Numbered from the stretch's first letter, positions 37,650 through 50,639 are shown. The stretch: DNA of 64,000 bases from Cotesia glomerata (GCF_020080835.1 NC_058160.1:9675515-9739514), one strand, 5' to 3'. Notes: generated from the letters alone by a model not told the origin. Numbers and translations are program-made.

Positions 37650-38746
37650 ATGAAGCGATTTATATGTGTTATTTTTTTAATAGTAATTAGCTTAGTTATT
37701 GGCTCACAAAAAAATCGCAAAGCAGGTAACGACAAATTTCTTCTTTTTTTTTTTTTATTGAATATTTTATATAAATTTTTATTTTTTTTAGCTCTTGTTT
37801 TTACTGCAAGAATTTAAATAGTCAATTAAAAAATTTTCTCGAAGATGATCTAAGAAATATTATGAGAAATAATGAACCAATTCTTGATCCGTACAAATCA
37901 GATGAACAAATCGTGGAATACGATGATGGAACATTAATATCGGTATTTTTATTAAAAACATTATTCTTTTTTTTTTAATAACAATTAATTTAAAAAAGAA
38001 AATTATTCATCAATAGGATGAATGGAAAATTGAGTGAGCTTACTGTGGATAATTTATCAAATTATATTGTAAAGAATTCAAATGTAAATATTTGGAACAG
38101 AAAAGTAAATATTGAATTGAATTTTGCCACGATAATTTCCAGTGGATTTTATAATGTAGACGCTCGATATAAAAATATTCCTTATATTGGAAATGGATAT
38201 TATAAGTATGCTTTTATTGTTATTATTATTATTGTATTTTTTTTTAATTATTGTAATTAATTAATATTGAAATTTTTCAGCGTAACTGTCCGAGATTTTT
38301 CGGTTTCAGCCGAAGAGTATATTAAAATAATTGGAGGTTTTCAAATTACATCCCTTGTTTCGAAAATATCAATTGGAGATTTTGAAGTAATATAATTAAA
38401 TAATTTATATTATCGGATAATTAATAATAATGTAAAATAACAGTTTGTAGCGTCAAGCGACAGCTTTGACGATGAAGAGGAATCGAACGATTGGAACGCT
38501 AATATATCTCAACTGGTTCCAACTGTAATTGCTGATCATCATGACCCAATAGTAGCATTTGTTACTCCAAAAATAATAGCCGCTATCAACCAACAGCTTC
38601 AGAACAATTTACTTAAAAACAATAATGATAATGCAGATATTAGTATTTCTAATATTTCTGGTTATAATAACTCTGCTTTCATACTTTGTATTAATTATTA
38701 TGTAAATACGCATACTAAAAAACATTGCAAAGGTAATGTCGAGTAA
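37650..38746 (+). pseudogene. JHBP-superfamily gene 4, probably broken
   Basis: Exons by comparison with its neighbours: 37650-37725 (signal peptide MKRFICVIFLIVISLVIGS), 37792-about 37940, 38017-38205, 38281-38386, 38444-38746. Two faults: joining exon 1 (phase 1) to exon 2 gives a stop after ARI, and the family reading (NLNSQLKNFLEDDLRNIM...PILDPYKSD) continues in another frame; and the exon 2 donor, GT in members 1, 2, 3 and 5, reads AT (TTAAT|ATCGG), the nearby GT giving the wrong phase. Exons 3-5 remain open and similar to members 3 and 5. Exon 5 has an extra C-terminal tail of about 45 residues (Asn/Ser-rich, then a hydrophobic patch). An assembly error or unusual splicing is the alternative. 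Confidence 0.6.
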
Positions 38747-38958
38747 AGATTTTTTATTGAAATTCACTCTGGAAGAGATTATATTTATATTATTAAGAAA
38801 AAAAAATTCTTTATTTTATTTGATAATAATAAAATGCATTTTTGATTTTTATAATTATAAGAGAATTTTTCCTTTGTTTTTATATTTTTTTAAATTTATA
38901 ATTTATAAATTATTTCATATCTTTTTTTTGCATTCACACACTAAGAAATTTATGATAA

Positions 38959-40485
38959 CTAGCAACCTTGCAGTCACTATGTAACTGCCGTGACTTGAGA
39001 ACTATAAATAAATAAAATTTTGCTATATTAAATAATGACTTTTGTTAAATTGCACTGTACTTTTTTAACTATTGACGTTTGTAAAGGTATGTTCATCCCG
39101 ATGTTACACTCATCAAGAGCTTTCATTTGAGTACCCACATGCATTTTCATATATTTTTAATATATACATATATATAATATATATAAATATATGAAAAAAT
39201 GATGTGGGTACTCAAATGAAGGTCTCGATGAGTGTAACATCGGGATGAGCTTATATCTTTAAAAATGTCAATGGTTCACAAAATACAAGGTCATTTATTA
39301 AGGGGGAACACCACTGTGACGATCGAAAAAAAGAGGTGATTTTCGGGAATTTTTTTGACAGGGAAAATAAAGGAATTTGGAAATCGGTTTTTTTTTTATT
39401 TTATTAAGGGTACATTAAAGATTATTACCCTAAATTTTTATTAAAAAATATTTAATTATTACAAAGTTATTGATAATCTCGTCAAGCACTGGAGAAAATT
39501 TCCTCCCTTCACGGTCGGTTCGATAACTCAAAAACAGATCATCTGAAAATAAAAACCTAAATTGCTTTTTAATCAGTAAGGATGTAGTTATCGTCGTACG
39601 TATGGAATTTGAAAAGATTTTATTTTAAAAATTTTTTTAGGCGGGTTAAAACAAAAAAAAGAACAGTAAGAATAGTGAGAAAATTTTCAATCAGTCGCCA
39701 TTTTTTTAAGAATTAAAATTTTCAAAATTTCGTTCGTGCGACGATAACTACATTCTTACTGATTAAAAAGCAATTTGGGTTTTTATTGTCAGATGATCCG
39801 TTTTTGAGTTATCGAATCAACCATGGAGGGGGAAATTTTTTCTAGTGCTCTACGAGATTGTTAATAACTTTGTAATAATTAAATATTTTTTGATAAAAAT
39901 TTAGGGTGATAATTTTTAATGTATCCTTAATAAAATAAAAAAATCCGATCTCCAAATTCCTTTATTTTCCCTGTCAAAAAAATTCCCGAAAATCACCTCT
40001 TTTTTTCGATCGTCACAGTGGTGTTCCCCCTTAATTATTGACATTTTTTAAGATATAAACTCATTTCGATGTTACACTCATCAAGAGCTTTCATTTGAGT
40101 ATCCACATGCATTTTGATATATTTTTCATGTATACACATATATAATATATATAAATATATGATATATGAAAAAATGATGTGGGTACTTAAATGAAAGCTC
40201 TTGATGTGTGTAACATCGGTATGAGCTTATATCTTTAAAAATGTCAATAGTTCACGAGATACAGGGTCATTTCTTAATTTTGTATCTAGAGATAGAGAAT
40301 TTTTGAATGCAGCCTAAATACTTATCATCATAAATTGACTATTGGTAAGAATGATATGAAACCATGAAAAGGCACAACTTCAGGTCAGGACTTTTTTCAA
40401 CGATACCAAATTCAACCATAAAAACTTATTTTATCATATAAATACGCTGGTCACAAAATTTTGCTTATTCTCTTAATAATATCGA
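38959..40485 (-). mobile_element. Helitron-like family A, copy 6, split by a TTAA element
   Basis: Minus-strand 3' end has hairpin GCAGTTAC-ATA-GTGACTGC (one mismatch) and CTAG at 38959. The 5' end near 40485 reads TCGATATTATTAAGAGAATA. A 729-base fold-back (39302-40030) is inserted in the middle. Confidence 0.8.
39302..40030. mobile_element. 729-base fold-back element with TTAA flanks
   Basis: Starts GGGGGAACACCACTGTGACG and ends with its complement, flanked by TTAA on both sides. The arms (about 330 bases) are almost perfect inverted copies with a short centre. Ends differ from the 728-base element at 23565, so it is a different family with the same target and architecture. Confidence 0.85.
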
Positions 40486-41126
40486 TTGTATAAGTTAGTT
40501 ATAATTATTATGTTTATTATTAATTCGTTTTTTATTTAAAGATTAAATAATAATAATAATAATAATAATACAAGAAACATTTTTTTTCCATATAAAAGTT
40601 TTTTTACTTTATTATACATTTTTTTTATTATTAATTTTTATTAATTCCAGTAAAATTTTCTACATAATTAAATACACTCGATAAAAATATTTTTCAAAAA
40701 TAATAAATAACACCTTAAAATATAATAATCATAATAAATACATCAAAATAATAAACAGTTGAGTTCAGATGACAACATTGAGTGCTATCTTTTGACATCC
40801 AAGTATATTTTTTTAATTATGCAATTTATTATCAGTAAGTGTAATAGATTAGTCCAAAAAAATGTTTAAATAAATAAAACTTTCTAACTAATGAACTAAA
40901 AAAATCCATTTAAAGCACAATAATTTTTTAAAGGTAAGAAAACTTATTTTTTGCTTGAATTACTCGAAAATATTTGCTTTGAAAAATATATATAGTCGTT
41001 ATTAATTTACAATAAGTATAACCGATAAGTTTATCGATGTTGATTTATAATTTATTATCTCACATACGTATAAATATTTAATTACACATAATCGATTCAT
41101 TTTATAAAAATTTCAGATAAATAATT

Positions 41127-42577
41127 ATGAAAGCGACAATTTGGATGATTTTATTATCAATTAACCAGGCCATTGGTTCATCGCCGCCATCCTACAGTAA
41201 ATATCCTTTTTTTCTTTCAGTTGAGTATATAATTAAAACTATAAATAATTTAATTTGTGCAGCTGTTTTGCGGAGTTCAGATAAAAAATTGTCGAACTTT
41301 CTTAACAATGATTTAAAAAAAATAATGAGAGAAAAAGAACCGATTTACGATCCTTATTTATCTAATCAACATATTATTGACTACAGGAACAAAATAATAA
41401 AGTCGGTATTTTTATTTGCTTAATAAAAAGGAAATATAAATATAATTAACGATAATTGATTTTTTTTTTAAATAGCTTCAAAGGTAAATTCACCGATTTT
41501 AATATTCAAAATTTGTCTCACTACATTGTCAAAAAATTGAGCGTTAATTATTGGCTCAGACGAATTATCGTCGACTTAAGTTTTCCGCAAATTATATCTA
41601 GCGGAATTTATGATATTGATACTCGTTATTTAAACAGACTTTACGTCGGAAAAGGACATTACAAGTATTTTATTTTTATTAATAAATATTTAGGAAAATT
41701 TTTAGTAATTATTTACAATTGAGGTCATCTCCATTTTGGGCCCCATAACTATGTGAAAAATTAATATTTTCAATTTTTTTTTTATTCTGCTTGTTTTTAC
41801 GGCGCATTTATCATAAAAAATGTCGTGAAAGAAAAAAATTAAGATTTCGATAGCTTTTTTGCCTTCAAAAGTTGGAAAAAATTTTGGCTCTCACGTTTTT
41901 GGATAAAATTTATATTTTATCTTTTTTTGATATATTTTTTTTTGAAAAGTACATAAAAAAAACGAAAAATTAAAAAAAAAAAGTGGAATATCACAATTTT
42001 CTAAAAAATTTATAAATTTGTAAAATTTGTTAAAATTGTGATAATCCATTTTTTTTTTAATTGTTCTTTTTTTTATGTATTTTTCAAAATCAATAAAATC
42101 AGATAGAAATTTTCGTTCAAAAATATGAAAATTAAAATGGTTGACCCCACTTGTAAATATTTACCTTAATTTTCAATTAAAAAATGTATTTTATTAAACT
42201 TATTAAAAAAAATTTTTTTGCAGCTTAACTGTTACAAATTCATTAGTTTCTTTTATAGTCAGCACAAATATGTTCGGTGACCTCAAAGTTAAATCTGTTA
42301 GATTAAAAATGTCCTTAGGAAAATTTGATGTAATTATTGTATTTTAAAATATAGTCAATTTTTAATTACTTGTAAATAATTTTAATGAATAATTCAACAG
42401 GTTTCAGCCACAAATGAATTTTTAAGTAATCAAGAAAGTAAAAAATGGAGTGAAAATTTATCAAAGATCATTCCAAGAATGATTACTGATAATTACAAAG
42501 CAATATCGTCATATTTATCTAAGAAACTTGTTGTTATTATAAACGATCAAATAAAAAACCACGGAATGTTCGGTTGA
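41127..42577 (+). CDS. JHBP/takeout-superfamily secreted protein 5
   Basis: Exons 41127-41196, 41263-41401, 41476-41664, 42224-42329, 42401-42577; phases 1,2,2,0; 226 aa. Signal peptide MKATIWMILLSINQAIGSS. Exon 2 contains LKKIMREKEPIYDPYLSN; exon 3 contains FNIQNLSHYIVKKLSVNYWLR, then SSGIYDIDTRYLNRLYVGKG. The exon 2 donor is the weak AA|GTCGGT, chosen because it alone keeps frame and phase with the other members. Intron 3 holds a family G repeat (41722-42165) at the same place as in member 3. Frame is open throughout; likely functional. Ligand unknown. Confidence 0.82.
41722..42165. mobile_element. Palindromic repeat family G, copy 3, in JHBP-5 intron 3
   Basis: Right end CCCCACTTGTAAATATTTACC; the left terminus is cut, starting at about GAGGTCATCTCCATTTTGGG. 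Orientation is opposite to copy 2 in JHBP-3, so the two were independent insertions or one was inverted. Confidence 0.75.
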
Positions 42578-42987
42578 AAATTTAAGATTTTTTTAATTTA
42601 AAAATAATTTAGTATTTAGGGTCGAAGTGAAAACTTAAAAGATCACACATACCATCCGCTGTTAATGGCAAAATAAATTTATTTTTGTACACTATGACTT
42701 ACGAGTAGTTGATAATAAATCTTCAATTGATTAAGCAGAAAGCGCACTAGACGCGCGTATTATTATCAATTGAAAATTATTATTGTGATGATAAAATAAT
42801 TGTTGATAGTGTCAGTTGGGCTGGAGACAGCTGTTTAATAAGTCTATTTATTATTATTGTTTCAAGAATAAAAACAATGAGATAGCAGTAATATATTTAA
42901 TTTTTTTATTTTTTTTTAAATATTAAAAAATAGTTTTAATAAATTATATTGTAGAATAATTAAGTGCAAAGAAGTTTAAGATTAAAA

Positions 42988-45362
42988 ATGATTTCGAGTT
43001 TTTATGAAAAATTAGTTGGAAGTTCGCAACAAGAGTCTTCCAGTCCCAAAATTTTGTGTGTTGGGCTTGTGTGCCTTGACATTGTACAAACATGTAAAAA
43101 TTTTCCATTAGAAGATACTGATACTCGGTAAGTATTTTTCTTTTTTTTTTTTTTTAAAAGATAATTTAATAAAAATTAAGTTAGCCGGCATCGAAAAATT
43201 TTTTTTTATTGAAAAAATAATTGAAGAAAAATAAAATAAAATAAAAATTTTATTTGTAAAAAACTATGATTGCAATTTTTGAAAAAATATTTTTTAGTTC
43301 TCATTTAAAAAACTATAAGGCTAACTTTGAAATTAAGATGATTAATTAATTTATTAAAATTTTTTAGATGCATTGATTATAGATGGCAACGCGGCGGTAA
43401 CGCTTCGAACAATTGCACGGTATTGTCCAAACTGGGAAGTAAATGCGAATTTTTTGGCACACTTGGAACAGAGCACCACTTGAAATTTTTGAAAGACGAC
43501 ATGCTTAAGTACAGTATTGATTTTAGTCATTGCCCAATAATTGATAAAATTGGTTGTCCCACATCGACAGTTATATTGAGTTTACAAGCCGGATCCAGAA
43601 CTATATTGCATCACAATCCAAATTTACCAGAACTTACTAGTCAAGATTTTGAAAAATTAAATTTAGATAATTACCGCTGGATACATTTTGAAGTACCAAA
43701 AATTATTTTTTATTTAAGTATTTTATGGATATTTAATTCGTTTTTTATGGATTTCTAGGGAAGAAATATTCCACGAGTATTGGGGATGATGCAATCCATT
43801 GAAAATTATAATAGTAAATTAAAATCAATAAAATCAAATAATAATACTACACCGATAACTGTTAGTGTTGAATTGGAAAAAAATAAAATTGAATTATTGG
43901 ATTTATTGCCGTATGCAGATGTTGCATTTATTTCAAAAGATTTTGCTTGTAGTCGAGGATATAGTAATATGACGGAAACTATTAAAAATATTTCACGTGA
44001 TGTTAAATCTGGGTAAGTTATTATTATTATTAAAAAAGAAAAAGTCACTATGTGACTGCAGTGAATTGTGAACTATAAATGAATTTTGCTTTATTGAATA
44101 ATGTCTTTTGTTAAATTGCGCTGTACTTTTTTAACTATTGACATTTTTTTAAATTTAAGCTCATCCCGATGTTACACTGATCAAGAGCTTTCATTTGAGT
44201 ACCCACATGCATTTTCATACATTTTTCATATATACATATATATAATATATATAAATATATGAAAAATTAATGTGGATACTCAAATGAAAGGTCTCGATGA
44301 GTGTAATGTCGGGGTGAGCTTATATCTTTAAAAATGTCAATAGTTCACAAGATACAAGGTCATTACTTAATTTTCTATTATTATTAATTATTAATTTCTG
44401 AAGAGAAGAACATCAATATTTATCTTTGGATAGTAAATAAACAAAAGAATAGCTTTATTTAAATTAAGTAAAAATTATTTCAATCAATTTAACAATTTCT
44501 TGAGCTAAGAATATATATTCTTGAAAATTTTCAAGAACATAAATTCTTGTATCAAGAAAATTTTCTTAATAAAAGTATTTTTTTTTCTCAGTGTAGAAAT
44601 AGAGAATTTTTTAATGCAGCCGAAATAATTATCATAATAAATTGATTATCGGTGAGAATAATATGAAACCTTGAAAAGCCACAAATTCAAGTCAAGGCCT
44701 TTGCAATGACTCTAAATTTCACTAAAAAAACCGATTTTTTCATATGACTATCTTGGAGACAAAATTTCTCTTTTTCTTTTAATAATATATATAATAATAA
44801 TAACTTTTTAAAATTTATTATAATAATTTTTTCAACTATGAAATATTATTATTATTTTTATTATTATTTATTCCAATAATAGTTATTAAATTATTAATGC
44901 ATGAAATGAAATTACAGAGCGACAATTATTTGTGCGTGGGGTGACAGAGGAGCAATGGCAAGAACACCAGATGGTACAATTGTTCAATCACCGGCATTTC
45001 CTCCAACGCAAATAATTGATTCATTAGGTGCCGGCGACACGTTTACTGCAGCCGTATTGCACTATTTAAATCACGTTAAATTAAAAAAAAGTCAATTTAA
45101 TGTAATAAATACCGACAATACAGATCAGATAACTAAAACTCAACAACAATCAGATCAAGATCCATCATCATCATCAAATTCTAATATAGTTCCTAAAAAG
45201 ATAACATTTAATTGTAACATTGAGAGCTCAGAGTACAGCAACACTGACTTTATTGATCAAACAATTTTACAAGCAGCCATTACGTTTGCTTGCCGTACTG
45301 CCGGTAATAAAATTGGGTTCAAAGGTTACGATCATCTACAATCAACTCCAATCTGTTTTTAA
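42988..45362 (+). CDS. KHK: Ketohexokinase (fructokinase, PfkB family)
   Basis: Phosphorylates fructose to fructose-1-phosphate with ATP in the cytosol. Exons 42988-43127, 43368-43692, 43759-44012, 44918-45362; frame closes; 387 aa. Visible: PKILCVGLVCLDIV at the start of the fold, RGGNASNNCTVLSKLG (sugar-binding GGN), HFEGRN rebuilt across the exon 2/3 junction, VSVELEK, FISKDFA, CAWGDRGA, and the PfkB anion-hole/base motif DSLGAGDTF. Longer than the vertebrate enzyme (about 298 aa) because of an N-terminal extension of some 25 residues and a hydrophilic Asn/Gln/Ser insert of about 60 residues between HYLNHVKL and the last helix (AAITFACRTAGNKIGFKGYD). Intron 3 contains Helitron-like copy 7. 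Faces the SDR gene, stops 216 bases apart. AATAAA at 45416 may be its polyadenylation signal. Confidence 0.9.
43160..43340. mobile_element. Single palindromic unit (GTTAGCC ends) in KHK intron 1
   Basis: AAAATTAAGTTAGCC at the left and GGCTAACTTTGAAATTAA at the right bound a unit similar in size and content to the three tandem units at 19323-19870. Confidence 0.7.
44043..44795 (-). mobile_element. Helitron-like family A, copy 7, in KHK intron 3
   Basis: The hairpin arm is partly present (GTCACTATGTGACTGC at 44044) but the CTAG end is lost. The internal inverted blocks are typical. A short insertion rich in CTTGAAAATTTTCAAG palindromes lies at about 44390-44595. The 5' end fades near 44795. 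Confidence 0.75.
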
Positions 45363-45578
45363 TTGTAATAAATAATAATTATATTATTATTATGTACATA
45401 GATTTATTTTTTATAAATAAATGTAAATTTATTTTTGATTTATAAATTTATTTTGTGTAAAGAGATCACTTTAATTATAAAAATTTTACAAATCTAATAC
45501 CCAAAATTTATTATCCCAAAATTTATAAAAATATCAATTATTACAATTTTTTTTTCAATCAAAATTTGATTTTTTTTT

Positions 45579-48500
45579 TTAACTATCAGCAATAACTCCG
45601 CTTTTTAAAAATTCTTTTATTGCGATACCAGCTTTTTCTGGAAATATCCTAGAAAAAAAAATACAATAAATTAATTAATTCAAAATAATAAAAAAAAGTT
45701 TTCTTTAAAAATAATTTTTAAATAAATTTTTTTAGAAATAAATTTTATTTAATTTACAATAAAATAAATAAATTTTTTCATAATTGTTAATTGCCGCATT
45801 ATTTCTCACAATTAAAATGAATTTATCGATCATTTTTAAAGAAAATATTTTTCTGTCCAAAATTAATTATAAAATTTACCTTAAAATGCAATTGACACTA
45901 TTCCAATATCTAGGAATAGTAACTTCGGTAAAATTTCTTCTTTGCGCGGTAACAATAAGAGATGCGGCTTCCTTCGGAGGGACTAGTGCCATCAAACTGG
46001 GAAATCTATACCAAAAATAAAATCATTTATTATTGAAATTATAATTATTTAATATAAAATGTAAATTCACCTCATATGTGGTTTTTTGCAGAGACCAGTA
46101 TCAACCATGTACGGAAAAATGGTCGTAAATTTAATATTATTCTTCGGATAATTTTCAATCCAATTTAATTCGTCATTCAATGATTCCATCAGACCTAATT
46201 AATTAATGAAATTATTTTAAATTATCAAAATCAAAAAAGATAATTCTCTTATTGATTTTAATTGATATCACTTATATAAATATAACACGTGTTTGCGATA
46301 TTATTATTCATATAATTATAATTTACCTCTGACAGAAAATTTTGAGGCGCAGTAAGGTACAAGGTTTTTCAAGCCTACCATTCCCGCCATCGAACATAAT
46401 GCAACAACGTGACCGTAATTATTATTAATCATCATTGGTAAAAACGCCTCCAGTATCTAAATTATATAATCAATTTTTAATGATCGGTTATTAAATATGT
46501 AAATAAATTTAATTGGTTTTTTTATTTAAAATTTATACAGTAAAAAATTTTGTCATTGCGGCAAAAAAATTTAGTGTTATATAAGATTTAACAATTTTTT
46601 GCATTAATTTAAGAGAATTAACACAAAAAAGAGTTATTTACTTGACAAAACATTTTTTATATCATACATACCCAAAAATGAGCGAGAACATTTATATCCA
46701 TTATTTTTTTAACAGTCTCAGGGGAGTAATTTAAAAATTTTTCACAAGGCATTATTCCAGCATTATTAATTAATATTGTCGGATGTCCAACTTCGGATTT
46801 AACTCTTGCTGAAATTTTTATTACTTGTTCTCTATCAGATACGTCACATCTAAATGCAATAATTCAATAAAAAATTAGTTTAAAAAATGGTAATTATTTA
46901 CAAATGGGTTCTACCCTATTTTTGGCCATATCTAGGTGAAAAATTAACATTTTCAAATTTTTTTATTCTGTTTGTTCTTCAGGCGCATTTATGATAAAAA
47001 ATTGGAAAAAATTTTGGCTCTCATGTTTTTGGATAAAATTTCTATTTTATCTTTTTTTGATGTTGATATATTTTTTTTTTTGAAAAGTAAAAAGTTGAAT
47101 ATCACAATTTTTAAAAAAATTTTTTTGAAAATTTGTTAAAATTGTGATAATCAACTTTTTTTTAACTTCCCGCTAAGAAAATCGAATATTTTCAAAAATC
47201 GGGAAGTTATTGGTTTTACCCCGTTTTTCGAAAATCGAGTTTTCATCAGATCTCGACGTTTTGAGGTCCTGGTGCGTGTGTGTGTGTGAAAGTTTGTGAA
47301 ACGCTTATAACTTTTGAACGGCTGATTCGATTTTATCGCGGTTGGTGCCATTTGAAAGAGCTTGGCCAAACTTAGATTTTAAGTATAATTTGGACCGATT
47401 CGGATCAGTAGATTTTGAGAAATCTTAAAAAAACTAAGAAAAAAAAATTTTTTAAATGTGGTTTTCTTTGGATAACTTTTAAACGGCTCCACCGATCGAT
47501 TCCAAAAACTAATCAGCTCTAGACAATAAAAAACCACGTCGATCGCCACGAAGCTGGTCGAAATTGGTTGATTGGTTCGAGAGATATCGTGAACGAAAGA
47601 AAACCGAAAAAAGTGTTTTTTCGGAATTACTCCGAAATTTTTGGTTCGATCAATTAAAATCTGAAAATAACTTATGAGTATGATAAAACTGCGTCGAATG
47701 CTGCCAACCGCGTGAAAATCGGTTGATCCATTCAAAAGTTATTGCGGTTTGAAAATTCCAAAAATAGTGTTCTATGAAACTTCTATCAGACTTTTGAGCT
47801 GGGCGAGCTCAAATGCATAGAAATATTATCTTTTTGAACTCAGTGAGCTCAAAATATCACATAAATTATATTTTGAGCTCAAAAATCTCAAAAATTTCAT
47901 AAGTACAATTTTAAGCGCTCAGGTATGGAATTAGCGGGAAGTTGCAGGGATGGCCTTTAGGTTGAACCGTTTTTATAATTTTTTTTTTTTGAAATTGTTC
48001 ATTTCTTAATAGATTTTTCAAAAAAAAATACATCAAAATTTTCAAAAAAAAATTCTGTTAAAAAAAAATGAAAATTATAATGGTGGACCCTACTTGTAAA
48101 TAATTATCAAAAAAATAATTATTCCAAGTTATTATAAAAATTAATTATTAAAAATTACTAAAGAAAATAACTATTAAAAATTAATCATTCAAAATTATTA
48201 AAAATGATAAAAAAAAAAAATAATCTAGACTTTTAAGTGAAAATAATAATAAATACTAACTGATATGCATGAGCAGCCGTGGCTCCTAATTTCATTATCT
48301 CTGTTACAGTTTCTTGATTACTCTGAGCATTTAGATCCCAACACACAACAATTGCCCCAAGTGATGCATATTTGTACGCCAATTCACGACCAATTCCATG
48401 TCCAGCCCCAGTAATCTAATATAAATAAATAAATTAAGTAACATAAACTAACAAAAATACAAAAAAAAAAAAAAACAATTATTTTACCAGAACTATTTCC

Positions 48501-48628
48501 CCAGCAACATTTTTCTCTTCAACCGGTACGATTAATCGGTAGGCACTTTCGATAATATAGTAAATAATTTTCAATAAAAGCAGACATGTGTCTGCTGCAA
48601 TAGTTATTGCTTCATACGCGGTTACCAT
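45579..48628 (-). CDS. Short-chain dehydrogenase/reductase, SDR16C type (retinol/steroid dehydrogenase-like)
   Basis: NAD(P)-dependent oxidoreductase of the group that includes epidermal retinol dehydrogenase 2 and 17-beta-HSD11; likely membrane or lipid-droplet associated. Exons 48628-48488, 48415-48261, 46849-46672, 46456-46327, 46194-46071, 46005-45880, 45648-45579; 924 nt, 307 aa, phases close. Visible: N-terminal hydrophobic segment (ITIAADTCLLLLKIIYYII), cofactor motif TGAGHGIG at about 49-56, CDV, NNAG, catalytic Ser in ALCSMAG and the active-site YCASK, plus FTTIFPYMVDTGLC after it. All key residues are present, so probably active. Substrate is not decidable from sequence. Intron 2 (1.4 kb) contains a family G repeat with a nested element. 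The first and last exons are short and do not stand out as ORFs. Confidence 0.88.
46889..48108. mobile_element. Palindromic repeat family G, copy 4, with nested element, in SDR intron 2
   Basis: Ends GGTAATTATTTACAAATGGG and CCTACTTGTAAATAATTATC. An element of about 780 bases (47164-47943) with short inverted ends AACTTCCCGCTAA / TTAGCGGGAAGTT is inserted in it. Confidence 0.75.
47164..47943. mobile_element. AACTTCCCGCTAA-ended element
   Basis: 13-base inverted termini AACTTCCCGCTAA. The interior is less AT-rich than its surroundings and includes short open frames on the minus strand (72 and 118 codons) without protein-like composition, plus repeated TTTGAGCTC motifs near the right end. No transposase recognised. 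Confidence 0.7.
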
Positions 48629-48629
48629 T

Positions 48630-50000
48630 TTTGTTGGTTTATTTAAAAGTTAATTTAAAATACCTTTCTATTGACTAGAATTTATTCGCAATAGTTGCTC
48701 AATTTTACTTCACTATTATTATTATTATTATTATTTTTACAGTGCGAATGTACTTATTTTCAGGAGCAAAAGTAATGATAAAGACAAATCGATGCTATTA
48801 ATACTTTATATAGTTTATAAGTGAATATAACGAACGAACATATCGCGACACGCACACACTGCACTGGATAACGATCGAAATAGAAATAAACTAACTTTTA
48901 TTTTCAATTTTATTTTTTAAAATTATTTTTATGGTTCATTTTAATAAAAAAAAATTATTATTTTGAAATTTATGCAAAGTAGAATAAATTAAAAATTTTA
49001 TTTGATGAGATAAATAATTAAAATAATTAATAAAATGTGTTTGTTAGAGATAACGCGGTTCGAACGCGAGGAAAGTTGCCAAGTCTCGCGCTCAATTCGA
49101 CTAGTGTATATGGTGTTTTATGTTTTTATTTTTATCTTATTTATAAAGTGCATTTAATAAGTATGTTAGAGTAGGTATAAGTTTGTACTGTCGTCGCCGG
49201 TGTTTCAGCCACAACTGAATGAAATTAAAAGCAACTATCCTTAACGTCGTACTGCCTTGAGTATTTCAGCTATCGCTATTAAGACCGATACAGAAATAAC
49301 ACACTTTATCATGCTAATAATAATAATAACAATTACAGCGTTCCTATCACTCAAAAATATATTCTTCATCTTTCAATCTATTTATCGGTTTTTTTAAACT
49401 CTGGACATATTTTATCTTCAAGTGAGTCCTATTCAGATAAATTCTGTATTTATTTACTTTAAATACCAAATAAAGACCGGGGTTATCACCAAAAGTTATC
49501 ATTCTTATTTGTTACAATGTACGATAAAAAATGAACAAAGTCGCTTTGTTATTGTATAAAAAAATATTTGCATTATAAGTAAGATTAAAAATAAATTTTT
49601 TTATTCTAAAAATTTCAAATTTTAAGAAAGTTAATTTAAAAAAAAAATAATGAATAAATATAATGAAACACATGTACGCTTAGTCATGCAGCTGATAAGG
49701 TATAAGTGAAGCTATTTGAGAAGCAAGTTTATCTGATTGGATTTTTCCATATGTGCAGTTGTCTTGAATGAGTACGAGTTAATATATATATATTTACACA
49801 CATGGATTTTAGCGCTCGGTGCTTTTCTACTTATGCAATATCGCTTTCGCTTAAATTGTTGCTTTTTAAAACTTTATTATTTTATATTTATTTATTTTGT
49901 AAAAAAATAATTTGGGCTTTAAATATTTGATAATTTTTTACGGAAAATTTTATTTTTTTTTGTTTTTTATCAAGGAAATTATAAAAATAAAGGAGTAATG

Positions 50001-50079
<79 letters not shown>
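48630..50079. other. Upstream region of the SDR gene, no gene seen
   Basis: A mixed-composition block at about 49045-49290 (for example GCGGTTCGAACGCGAGG) may be the SDR promoter or a noncoding first exon. An (AAT)n microsatellite runs at 49998-50079 directly next to Helitron-like copy 8. Confidence 0.45.
49998..50079. repeat. (AAT)n microsatellite
   Basis: About 27 AAT units ending exactly where Helitron-like copy 8 begins. Confidence 0.95.
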
Positions 50080-50080
<1 letters not shown>

Positions 50081-50635
50081 TAGCAATATTGCAGTCACTA
50101 TGTGACTGCCGAAACTTATGAACTATAAATAAATAAAATTTTGCTTTATCAAATAATGAGTATGACTTTTGTTAAATTGCACTGTACCTTCTTAACTATT
50201 GACATTTTTAAAGATATAAGCTCATCCCGATGTTGCACTCATTAAGAGCTTTCATTTGAGTACCCACATGCATTTTGATATATTTTTCATATATTTATGT
50301 ATATAATATATGAAATATATGAAAAATTGATGTGGGTACTCAAATGAAAGGTCTCGATGAGTGTAACATCGGGATGAGCTTATATCTTTAAAAATGTCAT
50401 TAGTTCACAAGATACAAGGTCATTACTTAATTTTGTATCTAGAAATAGAGAATTTTCGAATGCAGCCTAAATACTTGTCATAATAAATTGACTATCGGTG
50501 AGAATGATGTGAAACCTTGAAAAGGCACAAATTCAAATCAAGACCTTTGCAATGACACTAAATTTCACTAAAAAAACCGATTTTATTATATGACTATCCT
50601 CGACGCAAAATTTTTTTTTATTCTCTTAATAATAA
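50080..50635 (-). mobile_element. Helitron-like family A, copy 8
   Basis: Minus-strand hairpin GCAGTCACATAGTGACTGC and CTAG at 50080. About 555 bases, the same length as copy 2, with a single internal inverted block. The 5' end merges into AAT repeats near 50635. Confidence 0.8.
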
Positions 50636-50639
50636 TAAT

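Larger units (their letters stand above)
38747..41126. other. Spacer between JHBP-4 and JHBP-5, mostly transposon
   Basis: Dominated by Helitron-like copy 6 (38959-40485) with a nested TTAA element. The remaining 640 bases before JHBP-5 are AT-rich with a TATA-like CGTATAAATA about 60 bases upstream of the start codon. Confidence 0.5.

Noticed and set aside
47379..47735. 118-codon minus-strand open frame
   Set aside because: It lies wholly inside the AACTTCCCGCTAA-ended element, has no recognisable motif, and similar frames are absent around it.
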